Assembly (NCBI RefSeq): GCF_963855985.1
Contig: NC_087091.1
Span: 11,724,154 to 11,788,153, forward strand
DNA: 64,000 bases
Reading direction: 5' to 3'
From: Ostrinia nubilalis
Lineage: Eukaryota; Arthropoda; Insecta; Lepidoptera; Crambidae
Shown: positions 39,484 through 51,027 of the stretch, piece after piece
Layout: each line of letters begins with the position of its first letter
Position numbering within the stretch: the first letter of the stretch is position 1
Made by a program: the position numbers and the translations under genes
The notes under the pieces: model-generated
The model's input: only the letters and a program-made list of their open reading frames with translations
The model's database searches: none
Told to the model about the DNA's origin: nothing

Positions 39484-40012
39484 CAGGGTGACTTTGCAAT
39501 CAGTATCAAAATTTTTAGGAGCGACTCAGAATCTGACTTAATCGAACATAATGCTTAAAAACATAATGGTACGCGAAAAATAAGCCCTAACTTTTAAATC
39601 TATACTTCTATTCTAATATTATAAATGCGAAAGTAACTCTGTCTGTCTGTCTTGCTTTCACGCCTAAACCACTAAACCGATTTTGATGAAACTCGGCATA
39701 GAGATAGTTTGAGTCCCGGGATAGGACATAGAATAGTTTTTATCTCGGTTTTTGAAACAGGGACGCGCGCGATAAAGTTTTTCTGTGACAGACAAGATTC
39801 CACGCGGGTGAAGCCTCGGGCGGAAAGCTAGTATTAAGATATATGGACAATTGGACACCCGCGTATCGGATTTTCAATACTTTTTAACGCGAAAAATACT
39901 AACATTAAAACAAAGTATAAACAAACAAAAATAATTAAGACAAAGTGTATTCTTAAATTGTTCTATAGAGCTTATTAAAAAAAATTTGGATACTGATTAC
40001 AAAATCATCCTG
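39484..40012. mobile_element. TA-flanked MITE carrying a Helitron-like insertion
   Basis: The left end CAGGGTGACTTTGCAATCAG and right end ATTACAAAATCATCCTG are inverted, with TA outside (39482-39483 and 40013-40014). The ends match those of 44922-45204 in the opposite orientation, which lacks the insert. The interior from 39599 to 39831 is a separate Helitron-like element. Confidence 0.8.
39599..39831 (+). mobile_element. Helitron-like (Lep1-type) element inside the MITE
   Basis: It starts A|TCTATACTTCTATTCTAATA, contains ATTATAAATGCGAAAG and a short (TCTG)n tract, and ends GGCGGAAAGCTAG|T. The subterminal hairpin CGCGG-GTGAAG-CCTCG carries one mismatch. It belongs to the same broad type as 40724-40932. 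Confidence 0.72.
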
Positions 40013-40723
40013 TATATGTATAAGTTTTTGATTCATTATTATTATTTTAACGAAAAATCATAGAACGTTCCAGCTTGTCGGCATCAAAAATAGGCTTAAT
40101 TAAATCCATAAGGCGATCCCAAAACAAAATTTACATAGTATGTTTACGGACCACATAACCGAATACCACAAACGGGTATAAGTACCGTTCGTATGGGTTT
40201 GATCGATATCGTTCTAGAACCTCCTTTGCAAAAACTGGTTAAGACCTTGAGGTTAAATTTAAAAATAACAATGTAATGAATTAGATTTTTGAATTATATT
40301 TACATAATATTAATGAACCACTGATATAAATAGTAAACAAATTAAGAAATATGCGTCTATTTATATTTTTTTTCCAGACTAGTTATTGAGGATAATTTAT
40401 TCTATAAAAATAGAAGAAGTACGGTAATAAGTAATACTTAGTCCATGTATGAAAGTTTAATTTTACCGCGTGCTTCAGCGGGGTATGTTTTTGCGATGTG
40501 ATGCGTAGTAAAAGCTCCTCTTTTCTAGTACAAATCCATTTAGGAGTTTTTAAAAGTTTTTGGTTGGAAAAAGAAGAGTACGTAGGCAATACAATACTAA
40601 AATAAACGAGTACACAATACTAAAATAGGTGAGATCAAAAATAACAATGAGACGCAAGTTTTAACAGCAGTGTGATACAATAAAACAAATCAGTGCATAG
40701 TGCTACGCAGCGGCTGAAAGAAA

Positions 40724-40932
40724 TCCTACTAAGTCCTACTAATATTATAAATGCGAAAGTTTGGATATCAGGATGTCTGGATGTTTGTTACTCTTTCACG
40801 CAACTAACGGATTTTGATGAAACTTTACAGTAGGTATTATTGTTTATAACCCAGGATAACATATAGGCTATAATTTATGACGATCTGTGACAAACTAAAG
40901 TTCACGCGGGTGAAGCCGCGGGCAAAAGCTAG
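40724..40932 (+). mobile_element. Helitron-like (Lep1-type) element
   Basis: It starts near TCCTACTAA (the motif occurs twice, so the exact start is uncertain) and continues ATATTATAAATGCGAAAGT. It ends GCAAAAGCTAG followed by T. A perfect short stem CGCGG-GTGAAG-CCGCG precedes the end. Confidence 0.7.
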
Positions 40933-41362
40933 TAGTAAACATAAATAAAGATTGTAAACTATGTTTTATGAACGTAATTTTTAATAATTTCCTCAGTAAA
41001 GGTTTAATTGTGTTGTTGTGTCTAAATCTATAAATACCCTTAGATAAAGCACTTTGCTCTGAGAAAAAAAAAGTTAGCCTCCTGATTAACATATCGGACT
41101 ACAACCTTTGAACGATTTATTCAGGCTACAACAATAATTTTGAGGATGATGATTGGAGGAATTGATAGGTAGGTATATTTAAATGTATCTAATTATGTAA
41201 GCTTATTTGTTTCGTAGTTTCATGATAGAGACGATGACGTCTATTTTAGCTAAGTTGACTCCATCAATTATTTATATCGAGAATATTTATTTATAGGCAT
41301 AAATACGTAGGTGTTTTTTGCTTGCCAAAGTTAGTTTAAATAATAAATTGATACAGGAAAAA

Positions 41363-42031
41363 TTGGCCAAGTGCGTGTCGTGCCACGCGCAGTGTAGGGT
41401 TCCGTAGTTGTCCGTCGTTAACACAATATAATTCAGAAGCAAGCAATTACTTCATCTAAAGTCACTTTAATATTTTCTTCTAAGGAATTTTTACTTTTTA
41501 AGAAATTTATAATACATGAGTTAAATGACTATTACTGTTAAACTAACTGATGTATCTTAACCGTTATAGTTTTTTTTGAAAGTTCATGAAAAGCAGTATT
41601 TTTACTATTTTTTCCAGATTTTTCAAGCTAACAGTTTAGTTTTTAGAGGGGGGGACGCCCTACTCGAATAAAAATTGGCACTTTAAACTTTAATAATTTG
41701 CAAGCAGATCCCTAAATGGAAAAATCTTATCTTATCCCTAAATGGAATAGTTTTAGAAACCCCTAAGCCATTTTAAAATACCTATCCAACGATACCCCAC
41801 TCGATGGGGTAGATGATGAAAAAAAAATTCATCCTCACTTTACATGTAGGGGAGCTACCCTAAAAAAAAGGTTTTTTTCAGTTTTTTTTTTACCGTTATG
41901 TCGGCATGATTAATTACATACCTCCACAAAATTAAAGCTCTCTAGTACCATAGTTTCCAAGCAAAACCTCGGACAGACAGACAGACATATCGAAACTATA
42001 AGGGTTCCTTGTCAGGACTATGGAACCCTAA
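41363..42031. mobile_element. Unclassified interspersed repeat with GGGTTCCGTAG / ATGGAACCCTA ends
   Basis: It begins TTGGCCAAGTGCGTGTCGTG, soon followed by TAGGGTTCCGTAG. It ends in a (GACA) tract and ACTATGGAACCCTA. Terminal AGGGTTCC and GGAACCCT are inverted. I recognise the style from lepidopteran genomes but cannot assign a class. The interior has no coding capacity. Confidence 0.5.
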
Positions 42032-42268
42032 AAATCAGATTGTAGCCAAATGCAATAAAACTCATCTACCAAAACTTTATTCTTCTTGAGAGTAAAATAA
42101 TACTAATGCTCTACTCTTTACTGTTTTTTCCACAAGAACCTTCTCTACTTTAACTCTTTAATTTCATGTAATTTAATACATACCTCATGCTATGCTGGTA
42201 ATACGTAATTGTGTCAGAACTGGTATCTACTCTAAAACAGGATTCGCTGTTGGTGTTTTTATGTTACA

Positions 42269-42769
42269 CTAGCGGCCGCCCGCGACTTCGTACGCGTGGA
42301 TCCTGTTTTACCCCCTTCATCTATCTTACGCGTTTTAGTGTTTTTCATACAAATGTTTTTCCCGCTAACTCCCGTTCCCGTAGGAATTTTGCAATATCCT
42401 GTTGTAACTAAGCTTTAAGTTTACTAAGGTACCTGCATGCCAAAATTCAAGCGGCTAACTGAAGCGGTTTAGGTTTTTCATACAAAAGGATTTTACCGCT
42501 AATTCCCGTTCCCGTGTGAATTCCTTAGTATACTATAACCTGCCCGGGAGTATGAAGAATAATTGTACTAAGTTTCGTTAAAATCCATTGAGTAGTTTTT
42601 GTTTCTATAAGGAACATACAGACAGACAGACAGACAGAGAGACAGACAAAAATTTTACTGATTGCATTTTTAGCATCAGTATCGATCACTAATCACCCCC
42701 TGCTAGTTATTTTGAAAATATATTTCATGTACAGAATTGACCTCTCTACAGATTTATTATAAGTATAGA
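42269..42769 (-). mobile_element. Non-autonomous Helitron-like element with (GACA)n tract, copy C
   Basis: Minus-strand TCTATACTTATAATAAATCT to GCGGCCGCTAG, inserted between A (42268) and T (42770). The (GACA)n tract is at about 42620-42650. It is closely related to copies at 5557, 14159 and 44183. Confidence 0.8.
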
Positions 42770-42816
42770 TTACAATAGTAACGCGTAATTAATATAGTAA
42801 GCAGACATTGTAGCTT

Positions 42817-43026
42817 CATCATCATCATCATCATTTCAGCCATAGGACGTCCACTGCTGAACATAGGCCTCCCCCAATGCTTTCCATGTTGATCGATTGG
42901 CAGCGGTCTGCGTCCAGCGCTTCCCTGCTACCTTTACGATGTCGTCGGTCCACCTTGTAGGTGGACGTCCCACGCTGCGTTTTCCGGTACGCGGCCTCCA
43001 TTCCAGAACCTTTCTGCCATTACATA
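42817..43026 (-). mobile_element. RTE-clade LINE tail with 13-bp target duplication
   Basis: On the minus strand it encodes the same C-terminal RTE protein end as 38901-39170 (VLEWRPRTGKRSVGRPPTRW and following), ending in (ATG)n. It is flanked by GACATTGTAGCTT at 42804-42816 and 43027-43039. It is truncated at its 5-prime end at nearly the same place in the ORF. Confidence 0.87.
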
Positions 43027-43410
43027 GACATTGTAGCTTGCTCTCTATATTTTATACACCTTTTGAAAGCGTTTTGAAATACTCATTTAAATTTTTAAAG
43101 CACACCAGTAATACGGACTGGACCATCCTCAATTTTTACTCTACACTTACAGGTACGACATGTATTGTTGCAAAAAATATTTTTCAATATTCTTATTATT
43201 TTTTTTCAAGATTCAAAATTCTTTATTTCTTTACAAAGGCTTACTTTAATATTTTACTCGCTTACTGTGGTTATTTTATAAATAACAGTGTCAAGATCCG
43301 TATACAAAACAACGCTCAAATCTTGACTCTACCTTAGCTATAGATTCTATCATCCAATAAGGCCTCAATCTATTTTTAAATTGAATCGAGTTTAGTTGAG
43401 TCGTTTCGTA

Positions 43411-43620
43411 AGGGCTCCTGCACACGACCCGCCACCGCGCCGCCGCCGCCGCTACACTGTTTATACGCGCCGCGTGAACACCGCTGCCGCGCCGCCGCCG
43501 CGCCGCGGGCGAAATTATGCTTTGATGGCGCGGTGGCGGCGCGGGGCGGCGCGGCGCGGCGGTGGTTTTACTCGATGCGTATGAACAGTGCAAAGGCGCG
43601 GCGTCGTGTGCAGGAGCGCT
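43411..43620. mobile_element. GC-rich palindromic MITE, 210 bp
   Basis: AGGGCTCCTGCACACGAC at the left and GTCGTGTGCAGGAGCGCT at the right form a terminal inverted repeat. The interior is extremely rich in GCC/GCG repeats and can fold on itself. Arginine- and proline-rich frames on both strands follow from this composition and are not genes. No unambiguous target duplication is seen. Confidence 0.75.
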
Positions 43621-44182
43621 AAAGCTTCCTATTAATGACTTTGAATTAGGTATGACTCTAGTCTCAAACAAATCCATTCCTGTGATTGGATTAGCTACTA
43701 AATTAAAACAATCACAGCCTAAAATATATTCTTCAGAGTGAATCGAGTTTTGAACTTTTCGAATAAAACGGTTCAGCATAAAATAAGTATTGCTCTTAAA
43801 ATCCTTTTTAAAATCACACATTTTTACAATATCGATATCCCACTTTTTGGCCCACCTTACTTATAGACAGTCGATTAATCGTACCTACATGCTGGACCAG
43901 AGAGACAATGTGCCCAACTCATTAATCTTTAAAGCACTAAATTGAAAATTATAATATGGAATTGGTATGCTTACTTAACTACGAGTAATAGGTTGTCGAT
44001 TATTTTAGCAATAAAATAATAAGCAAGTAATTAATAGTGTGAGATCCAACTATTGCTGACCACTAGACATCGTTTGTGTTTATATTTAGCACTTGTAACA
44101 CTTTTTAAAGACCGCGCTATTAATTCACAGTTATAAATCAGGTGTTTACAACTTAACCAGACGTCAAGTTCACAAATCATAA

Positions 44183-44301
44183 TCTATACTTATAATAAAT
44201 CTGTAGAGAGGTCAATTCTGTACATGAAATATATTTTCAAAATAACTATCAGGGGGTGATTAGTGATCGATACTGATGCCAAAAATGCAATCAGTAAAAT
44301 T

Positions 44302-44338
<37 letters not shown>

Positions 44339-44829
44339 ATGTTCCTTATATGTAGAAACAAAAACTACTCGACGGATTTTAACGAAACTTGGTACAATTA
44401 TTCTTCATACTCCTGGGCAGGTTATAGGATACTTAGGAATTCCCACGGGAACGGGAATTAGCGGCAAAATCCTTTTGTATGAAAAATCTAAACCGCTTAA
44501 GTTAGACGCTTGAAATTTGGCATGCAGGTACCTTAGTAAACTTAAAGCTTAGTTACAACAGGATATTGCAAAATTCCCACAGGAACGGGAGTTAGTGGGA
44601 AAAAACATTTGTATGAAAAAATCTAAACCGCGTAAGATAGACGCTTGAAATTTGGCATGCAGGTACCTTAGTAAACTTAAAGCTTAGTTACAACAGGATA
44701 ATGCAAAATTCCCACGGGAACGGGAGTTAGCGGGAAAAAAAATTGTATGAAAAAATCTGAACCGCGTAAGATAGATGAAGGGGGGGGTAAAACGAGATCC
44801 ACGCGTACGAAGTCGCGGGCGGCCGCTAG
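44183..44829 (+). mobile_element. Helitron-like element with (TCTG)n tract and an internal tandem duplication, copy D
   Basis: A|TCTATACTTATAATAAATCT to GCGGCCGCTAG|T, inserted between a44182 and t44830. Unlike copies A-C it is about 150 bp longer. A block of roughly 135 bp containing TAGACGCTTGAAATTTGGCA is present twice in tandem (about 44500-44635 and 44639-44770). The (TCTG)n tract at 44308-44338 gives a spurious small frame. Confidence 0.82.
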
Positions 44830-44921
44830 TTTAAACTAAAGTTCATCTTACCGTTAAGCTTCGATCTTGGTTTTTTTGACAGTGAAATGTATCAATGACC
44901 TTACGCTTCTTCCTTTCTATA

Positions 44922-45204
44922 CAGGGTGATTTTGTAATCAGTATCCAAATTTTTTTAATAAGCTCTATAGACAATTTTTTTTTAGTTGTGGTATTTTTCT
45001 CCGAGGTATTTTTAGGTAGTATAGTAATATTTGTAGTTAACTGTGTGTCCGTATTTTCTATGAACGAAGCAAATTATCCACGTGTGCCAATTTGGATAAA
45101 AATAATTAAATATGAAACAAGAAATTGTTTTCTTTACATAAATCGATTAAGATACTGACTGAGTCGCTCCTAAAAAATTGGATACTGTTTACAAAGTCAC
45201 CCTG
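44922..45204. mobile_element. TA-flanked MITE (CAGGGTGATTTTG family), 283 bp
   Basis: The left end CAGGGTGATTTTGTAATCAG and right end GTTTACAAAGTCACCCTG are inverted. TA lies outside at 44920-44921 and 45205-45206. It is an uninterrupted member of the family seen at 39484-40012. Confidence 0.82.
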
Positions 45205-45206
45205 TA

Positions 45207-46083
45207 TGTATTTCTGCTGTAGGTATGCGCATATTATGATTGTATTATCTAACATTATTAACAAGATTTTGTGAGCTAAATTCATAAGGTGGTAAAATAC
45301 AATTTAAGTATCTTGCATGGTATTATTGTATAATATTATATTATATGGCGACTAAGTCGCATTACCGTGCACAAAGTGTAATCAATTTATTCTGATTTAT
45401 CAAGCCTTGTGTAGTGCACGAGTTGTATGACATTCCGTTAATGTAAACCATTAAGGTCAATGAACTAGTAGGTACCTATATCTAGGAATGTAGTGCTTTA
45501 TATCAATATGATCAATTATATAAAATTATGTATGCAGATTTAAACACAATGTCGTAATACTTACTTAGTTCAAGTTAATAGCCATTAGTAATAGTCAACA
45601 ATCTTGTATTGAAATCATAAAATTACATAGAAGTAGGTAGGTAACTAGTAAGTATTAATTATTATCATGATTAAAGTTATGATTGCAAATGATCCAATTT
45701 CATATTACTTAAACTATTTTAGCAGCTAAGTTAGGTACTAAATCGCGCCAATAAAAACTGCCAATTTTGTAAATGCAATTTGTCTTACCTAGATCTATGA
45801 TTACCAACTAAAGATTTTTGTCTCAGTATCCCTAACATTACTTCACTTGATTAAGTTAATCTAAAATAGACAACTCAGTAACTTGGACGAATCATCCAAG
45901 CTCAGTAAGTAGACCTAAACAACAACATTAATTTATAAACATACTTATTAATACTTTTTTTTGGTAATTAAGTACAGAGAATAGACAATACTTATTTCAT
46001 AATAAAAATAGCAAACTCCCAGTCCAATACAAACAATTTATTATTATGTATACTTATGTTATGTAAGTACAAATGTTTGTACT
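45207..46083. other. Gene-free AT-rich stretch
   Basis: No exon or recognisable element was found here. Confidence 0.45.
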
Positions 46084-46165
46084 GTGCGGGAGAATCGAAC
46101 CCGCGACCTCGGCATAGTAATGCCTGTGGTAATGCGTTACGAACCACTACACTATATACATTTGT
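46084..46165 (-). mobile_element. tRNA-like SINE head
   Basis: On the minus strand TAGTGTAGTGGTTCG (A-box region) is followed by GCGGGTTCGATTCTCCCGCA (B box within a T-arm-like stem) and CAGTAC, as in the SINE at 18250. No SINE body follows. The central part cannot be folded into a normal anticodon arm by eye, so I do not call a tRNA gene. Confidence 0.55.
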
Positions 46166-46329
46166 ACACAAAACAGCCGGCAAAAGCTCACCATTTGGTG
46201 CCGCTAGCGCCATCTAGTGAACGCGAATTACTTAATGCCAAATTCATTTTTCTATACAACAAACTTATTTGCGATTTTTTAGAAAACCACAAATCTGAAT
46301 TTTATAAAATTTTGTGGGTAGATTGAGAT

Positions 46330-47090
46330 AACGTTATGCTATAGGATACTTACCTTACATTGAAAATTAAAATTGATAAAAATATATTCATATTTTTTTG
46401 TAATGGAAACGAACAGCTATTTTGGACGATTTATTCCTAGTAAAAAATAAACAAAACAATTATAAGTTAAATCGATGGAAACCACTGGTAAAGGGTTAAA
46501 AAAAAAGTGGCGTCCGGGTTAACAACCTGCCGACCTTTTTAACGGATCGATTTTTTGCTTCTTTGAATAGTCTTATAAAGAAGATATTAAACTGTCCGTT
46601 GTTAAAAATAACCACTTTAAAGACGTTCTATTGATTATAAAGTCTTACAAACTCACTAGAGCCGTACAAAAGTACCTACCTAGTATATTAGTTCTTTTAT
46701 TTACTTTAATAAAATACATTTTATCATTGACCCTTGACCTCTTTCGAAATCCTTTCACAAAATACTTACTTACACATTAAAATCTCATGTATGTGAAACT
46801 TTGCCTAGCACAACTTTTAGGGTTTCATTCGTGGCAGTCGAGAAGTACCTAGTCGGATATTGATTCTAATAAAATTGTAACTGCATTTAAAGCTGCGTTA
46901 AGTATTTTTTATTTGTACGATAGTCTGTTAACTATGTTGGGATATCGTGTTTACAGCTAGGTACCTATTACGTAGTTAAGTAGACGATTATTGCATTGAA
47001 GCACATGCAATTTTCGTCTATTTCATGCTTAACGTAGTTAGTTGTCAGATCAGTACCTATCTGACAATAAGCATATGAAATAACTGTGAT
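46330..47090. other. Gene-free AT-rich stretch
   Basis: No exon or assignable repeat was seen here. Confidence 0.4.
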
Positions 47091-47233
47091 GCTGCCCAGT
47101 GGGTTTAGACAAAGTGCAAATTATAATCGCAAACCAGTCGAAAAGTTGTCGAAAAGCCCCTTTTTTGTATGGAGTTTTGACGGATTCGATTTTCGATTCG
47201 ATCAAAAAGTGCGTTTTTTCTAGGGGGGCAGTA
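47091..47233. mobile_element. Short MITE related to the 55854-57388 element
   Basis: GCTGCCCAGTGGGTTTAGAC at the left is inverted against TTTTTTCTAGGGGGGCAG at the right. The left part continues AATCGCAAACCAGTCG, also found in the units at 55890 and 56625 after GGGTCTAGTC. It looks like a small deletion derivative of the same family. Confidence 0.5.
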
Positions 47234-47511
47234 CATGAAGCCAAAAATTAGGTAGTTATAAGTAGTTGTGGGCAGACTGCGGTGCGTGTTTCGATCTAAG
47301 TTAGTTGTGGATGGGCATGGGTTCACTAAAGATATTTAGGTACCTAAGCAATATTTTTAACGTGTAAGTTCTGTAAATTAGGTATTCGGGAGAGGGGCGT
47401 TTGTACGAAATCAAAACAGAAACAAATAGTTAAAAAACACTATGTATACCCTGGAGCCTACCTTTATAAAATAGCAATATCTTAGATACACATTTGCTAA
47501 CATAACTAATA

Positions 47512-48472
47512 GTACGAGAGCCCACGACCAAAATTTTTGTCTCATAGCAATACGGCCAAAACCGCATCAAATCGATAGATACGATTATCCTCAACTCGAA
47601 AATACCAATATCAGACATTTTCCGCGTAGCGTTTGATCTGACCGAATTTTCAAAATTGTCAAAGAATTTTACCGAACTGCATCATAGCAATATGTCTGAT
47701 TTGCAGACTGTAGTTGAATGATAGTTCTGAGATACCGGAAACATATTTTTCAGACGTTAGTGGTGTAGCGCAAACCCGTAAAATCACTTAAAAAAATTAA
47801 AAATGAGACAAAAAAAAATGTCTCATAGCAATACGTCTGAAAATCTTTTTTATTAGTAAATTTTGGTTATTTGATGCGAACAAAACAATTTTCAGACGGA
47901 AATGTGAACGCATTAAATTTTGAGACCGTTTTGAAAATGTTAACAAATTTTACCGATCGGTATCATAGCAATATGTCTGAAAATTGTTGGACATGATAAA
48001 ATAAGTTGTCCACATGTGCAAAAAAATTATATCAGACAAATTAAGTGTAGCATCTTCTCTATCATACAACTTTTTGATACACTTAAAGTGTCTGAAAACA
48101 GGTTTTTGGTAATCATGACAGCAATACGAAAAGTTGAAAAAAAAAAATTATCCGTATTGCTATGATACAGGTCGGCTAAATTTGTTGACATTTTCAAAAA
48201 TGCGCTCAGGCTATATGCTACGCGCAAAATGTCTGAAAACAAACTTTTTCGTAATACAATTATAAAATCTATGTACATTTTCACTATCAGACGTATTGCT
48301 ATAATACCGACTGTCTTTTTTTTTGACACAGCAGAAATGGCCTCCCACGCAGTTGCTACACTTTCGACCGTTACTACACACCTAGTCGGGTTCAGAATCA
48401 TACAATCTAACGATTTTATAGGGTTTTTGCCGTATTGCTATGAGACATAGTTTTGGTCGTGGGCTCTCGTAC
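47512..48472. mobile_element. 961-bp TIR element with ATAGCAATACG iterons
   Basis: GTACGAGAGCCCACGACCAA and its reverse complement form the ends, with TA outside (47510-47511 and 48473-48474). TIR similarity runs about 75 bp. The interior repeats the motif ATAGCAATA(C/T)G(T/G)(C/G) at least seven times: about 47544, 47678, 47825 and 47963 forward, and about 48156, 48292 and 48432 in reverse. Many are followed by TCTGAAAA. There is no coding capacity. Confidence 0.82.
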
Positions 48473-48689
48473 TATAAACATCAACATTGTAAAAGCCTGT
48501 CTATAAGGTGGGCTAATGAATTTTCTGTTTTCGATGCTTTAAATTATGGCTTATTTGGGCAAGAGATCCGGTATTGACCACATCTGTGGGTATTGACGGT
48601 GTCGCTCCCCTGTCAATGTCACTAATGGGACCTCTAATCCATATTGGATGGGACGGTTAAAGTTGGAAAATAACCCGGCCCGGCATTGA

Positions 48690-49508
48690 TGGCAGGCATG
48701 AAGCTAAAGATAAAAATGGAGGGCAAAGTTGGAACAAAAACTTGAGTCCAATACCTACTTATATCTATCTCGCTCTCTGGGGCCCTACCTCTCTTTTTAG
48801 TGTGAACTGTAGTATTGCTATCTTCTTATTTAAATCTCCTTGTAAATTCTTCGAAATAGCCAATTCACTAACCAAATCAGAAGTTAAACAAATAAATAAT
48901 GATAATATTTGAAACTAAGATTACCTAGTTAAATAAAAAATCACAAAATTGTCGGCCATTTAGGCTTAATGTGTTGGCGAATCAGGGAATTACAATCCCA
49001 ATTCCTGGGTAATCGGTACCATGTGGCAACATCGGCCCAATAGGGCCCATCATGGCGGTTGTTTACTATTTTGTTTATTAAGCAGTTAATTTCGTTTGAG
49101 ATTGTTTACAGGAAATAATCATTGTTTTATCACAAGAATTGGTGCAAAATTTTGTAGTGCGTGGTTGCGGTAGTACGTGGTGTCCTGGAAGTGACATAAG
49201 ATTCCACGCGTAAGTGTTTATTTCGTGATTTCCGACATTGGATCATTGTAAACATTTTTCACATTTTTTACAGTAATTTCTTCCTAAAACGTTTTACCAG
49301 TAATTACACTTATCATTTTAATGATACCTATGTCAAGAAATAAAGATTTTACATTGAGTTTCATTGAATTTGAGCAATTTTATATTTTTTGTTTATTTAG
49401 AAAGAGCGAGTCTGCCCACAGAGGGCGAGATAGTGATACATAGTTTGTGCTTCAAGTAGGTATTCGGAGTGTGGCCTCCATTTTTATCTGTAGCTTCATG
49501 ATGGCAGG
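48690..49508. repeat. Inverted-repeat element abutting the giant TIR element
   Basis: CATGAAGCTAAAGATAAAAA TGGAGG at 48694 is inverted against CCTCCATTTTTATCTGTAGC at 49476, and weaker similarity continues inward for about 100 bp. The interior (48800-49400) is AT-rich without coding sequence. The boundaries and target duplication are not resolved. Confidence 0.5.
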
Positions 49509-49522
49509 GCCCTCTTGCAAAT

Positions 49523-50330
49523 ACCTGAATGTCTCCAACTTCCTCATTGGCCCTAGAGCAATTCCAAGTATACCATCAATAAAAGCCTAATTAGAGTCAT
49601 CAAACCTCTCAGTCATTCAATTAGAGCCATTAGAACTTCATAACTATGAGTTGTTTTCTGTGTGTAAGCTGAGGACACGTGTCCCCAGCTGACACATCTG
49701 TATCTTCGTAAATATTTATGCTACGATAATGTATTATACCTCAAAAATTACAGTCGAATCCAAATAGTAGGCTTTCCAATTTTCAAGACTTTAGCTCAAA
49801 TACTGTTAAAACCACGATCAAAAAACTATGTGCGAGCTGGAGTACCGTGTCTCCAGCTTACACATCTGTATCTTTGTAAATATTTAAGCTACATCAATGT
49901 TTTATATCTCATAAATTAAAGTCGAATAAAAAAACCCGACTTCAAATCTTTCAAAGCTTTATCTCGAACCGTTTTCGAACTACGAACCGATATGTATGTG
50001 TAAGCTGGTGACACGTAACACACGGTGGATTATTAAAACCGTATAAGTTAGAGTTGCGTTTTAAAGATCAAATAATTCGTTATAATTAAAGTACACACGA
50101 GACATAATTTCAAATCTCTAGGCCTCTTAGTTACAGAATTAAAAGCCAAAAACTATTTTCCCGCCAAATAATTCAAATAATGTGGGTCGACTGCGACGTT
50201 GCCGTTCCGTGCGTCCACTAGAGCAGTCGAATTTGAACCTAAAAACTAGTAACGCTTGAATCATTTTAATTTGTAGTTTAAATCATTTAATTTCGATTAT
50301 AAGATTTTTAGACTAGGAGCCGGCTGATTT
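49523..50330 (+). repeat. Left 808-bp terminal inverted repeat of the giant element
   Basis: It ends at CCGGCTGATTT, where the nested element begins. A motif of CAGCT, ACACATCTGTATCTT and GTAAATATTTA occurs twice about 168 bp apart (49686 and 49854), so the TIR itself contains an internal repeat. Confidence 0.9.
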
Positions 50331-50706
50331 GTGTATTGAGTACCTAATAACCTATATTTTATTAATAAGAAAAAGCTAGGTAAAACAAAATTATATTTTA
50401 ATATACAAGTAACGAACTTGTTTCCAAAGGCTCAAATATTTGTGGCGTTTCTAAACGCAACCACTTTAATTTTTATTAAAATACCGTGAAGTCCCACGAT
50501 TCTGCTACGTCAAGTGGCAAAAATGGGCAACAACTATATTTTGCTCTATGGTTACAAACAGATTTTGCTCTATGACAAACACAGTTGACAATGAGGGTTT
50601 TCGCGATTGAAAAATCCGCCAGATGGCAATAAGTAGACGCGAGGTCCAAATGCTGCGTTATTGGTGGATTTTGACATATCTGTCAATGTCATGTCAAAAA
50701 TAACCA

Positions 50707-51027
50707 ATCCCATCAAAAACAATACTTGTCAAAAAAACCAAGTCTCGCAACTCAGTTGTTCTACGGTAAAAAGTTGTGAGATCCATGTAATACCAAGTCC
50801 AGGCCAGGAAATCTTTAACGTTTTACATAAATATATTGACTTGGCCATCGCACTAAATAATTTAATTTACACGTGTTTTCATGCGATGGCCAAGTCAATA
50901 TATTTATGTAAAACGTTAAAGATTTCCTGGCCTGGACTTGGTATTACATGGATCTCACAACTTTTTACCGTAGAACAACTGAGTTGCGAGACTTGGTTTT
51001 TTTGACAAGTATTGTTTTTGATGGGAT
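50707..51027. repeat. Perfect 146-bp-arm hairpin with 29-base loop
   Basis: Arm one (50707-50852) and arm two (50882-51027) are exact reverse complements by base-by-base reading. The loop is 50853-50881. A 114-codon frame across it is a by-product of the palindrome. Such an exact long hairpin would give a long double-stranded RNA if transcribed. Confidence 0.95.

Noticed and set aside
43291..43821. 176-codon minus-strand Arg/Ala/Pro-rich frame
   Set aside because: It is explained by the GC-rich palindromic MITE at 43411-43620 plus flanking AT-rich DNA. No motif or codon bias is seen.
46084..46165. Possible functional tRNA gene on the minus strand
   Set aside because: B box and T-arm are good, but no proper anticodon arm or acceptor pairing could be formed by eye. 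It matches the SINE head at 18250.
48027..48401. 124-codon minus-strand frame
   Set aside because: It lies within the iteron-bearing TIR element, and its composition follows the repeats.
50661..51005. 114-codon open frame
   Set aside because: It spans the perfect hairpin. Its second half is the antisense of its first half, so it is a palindrome artefact.
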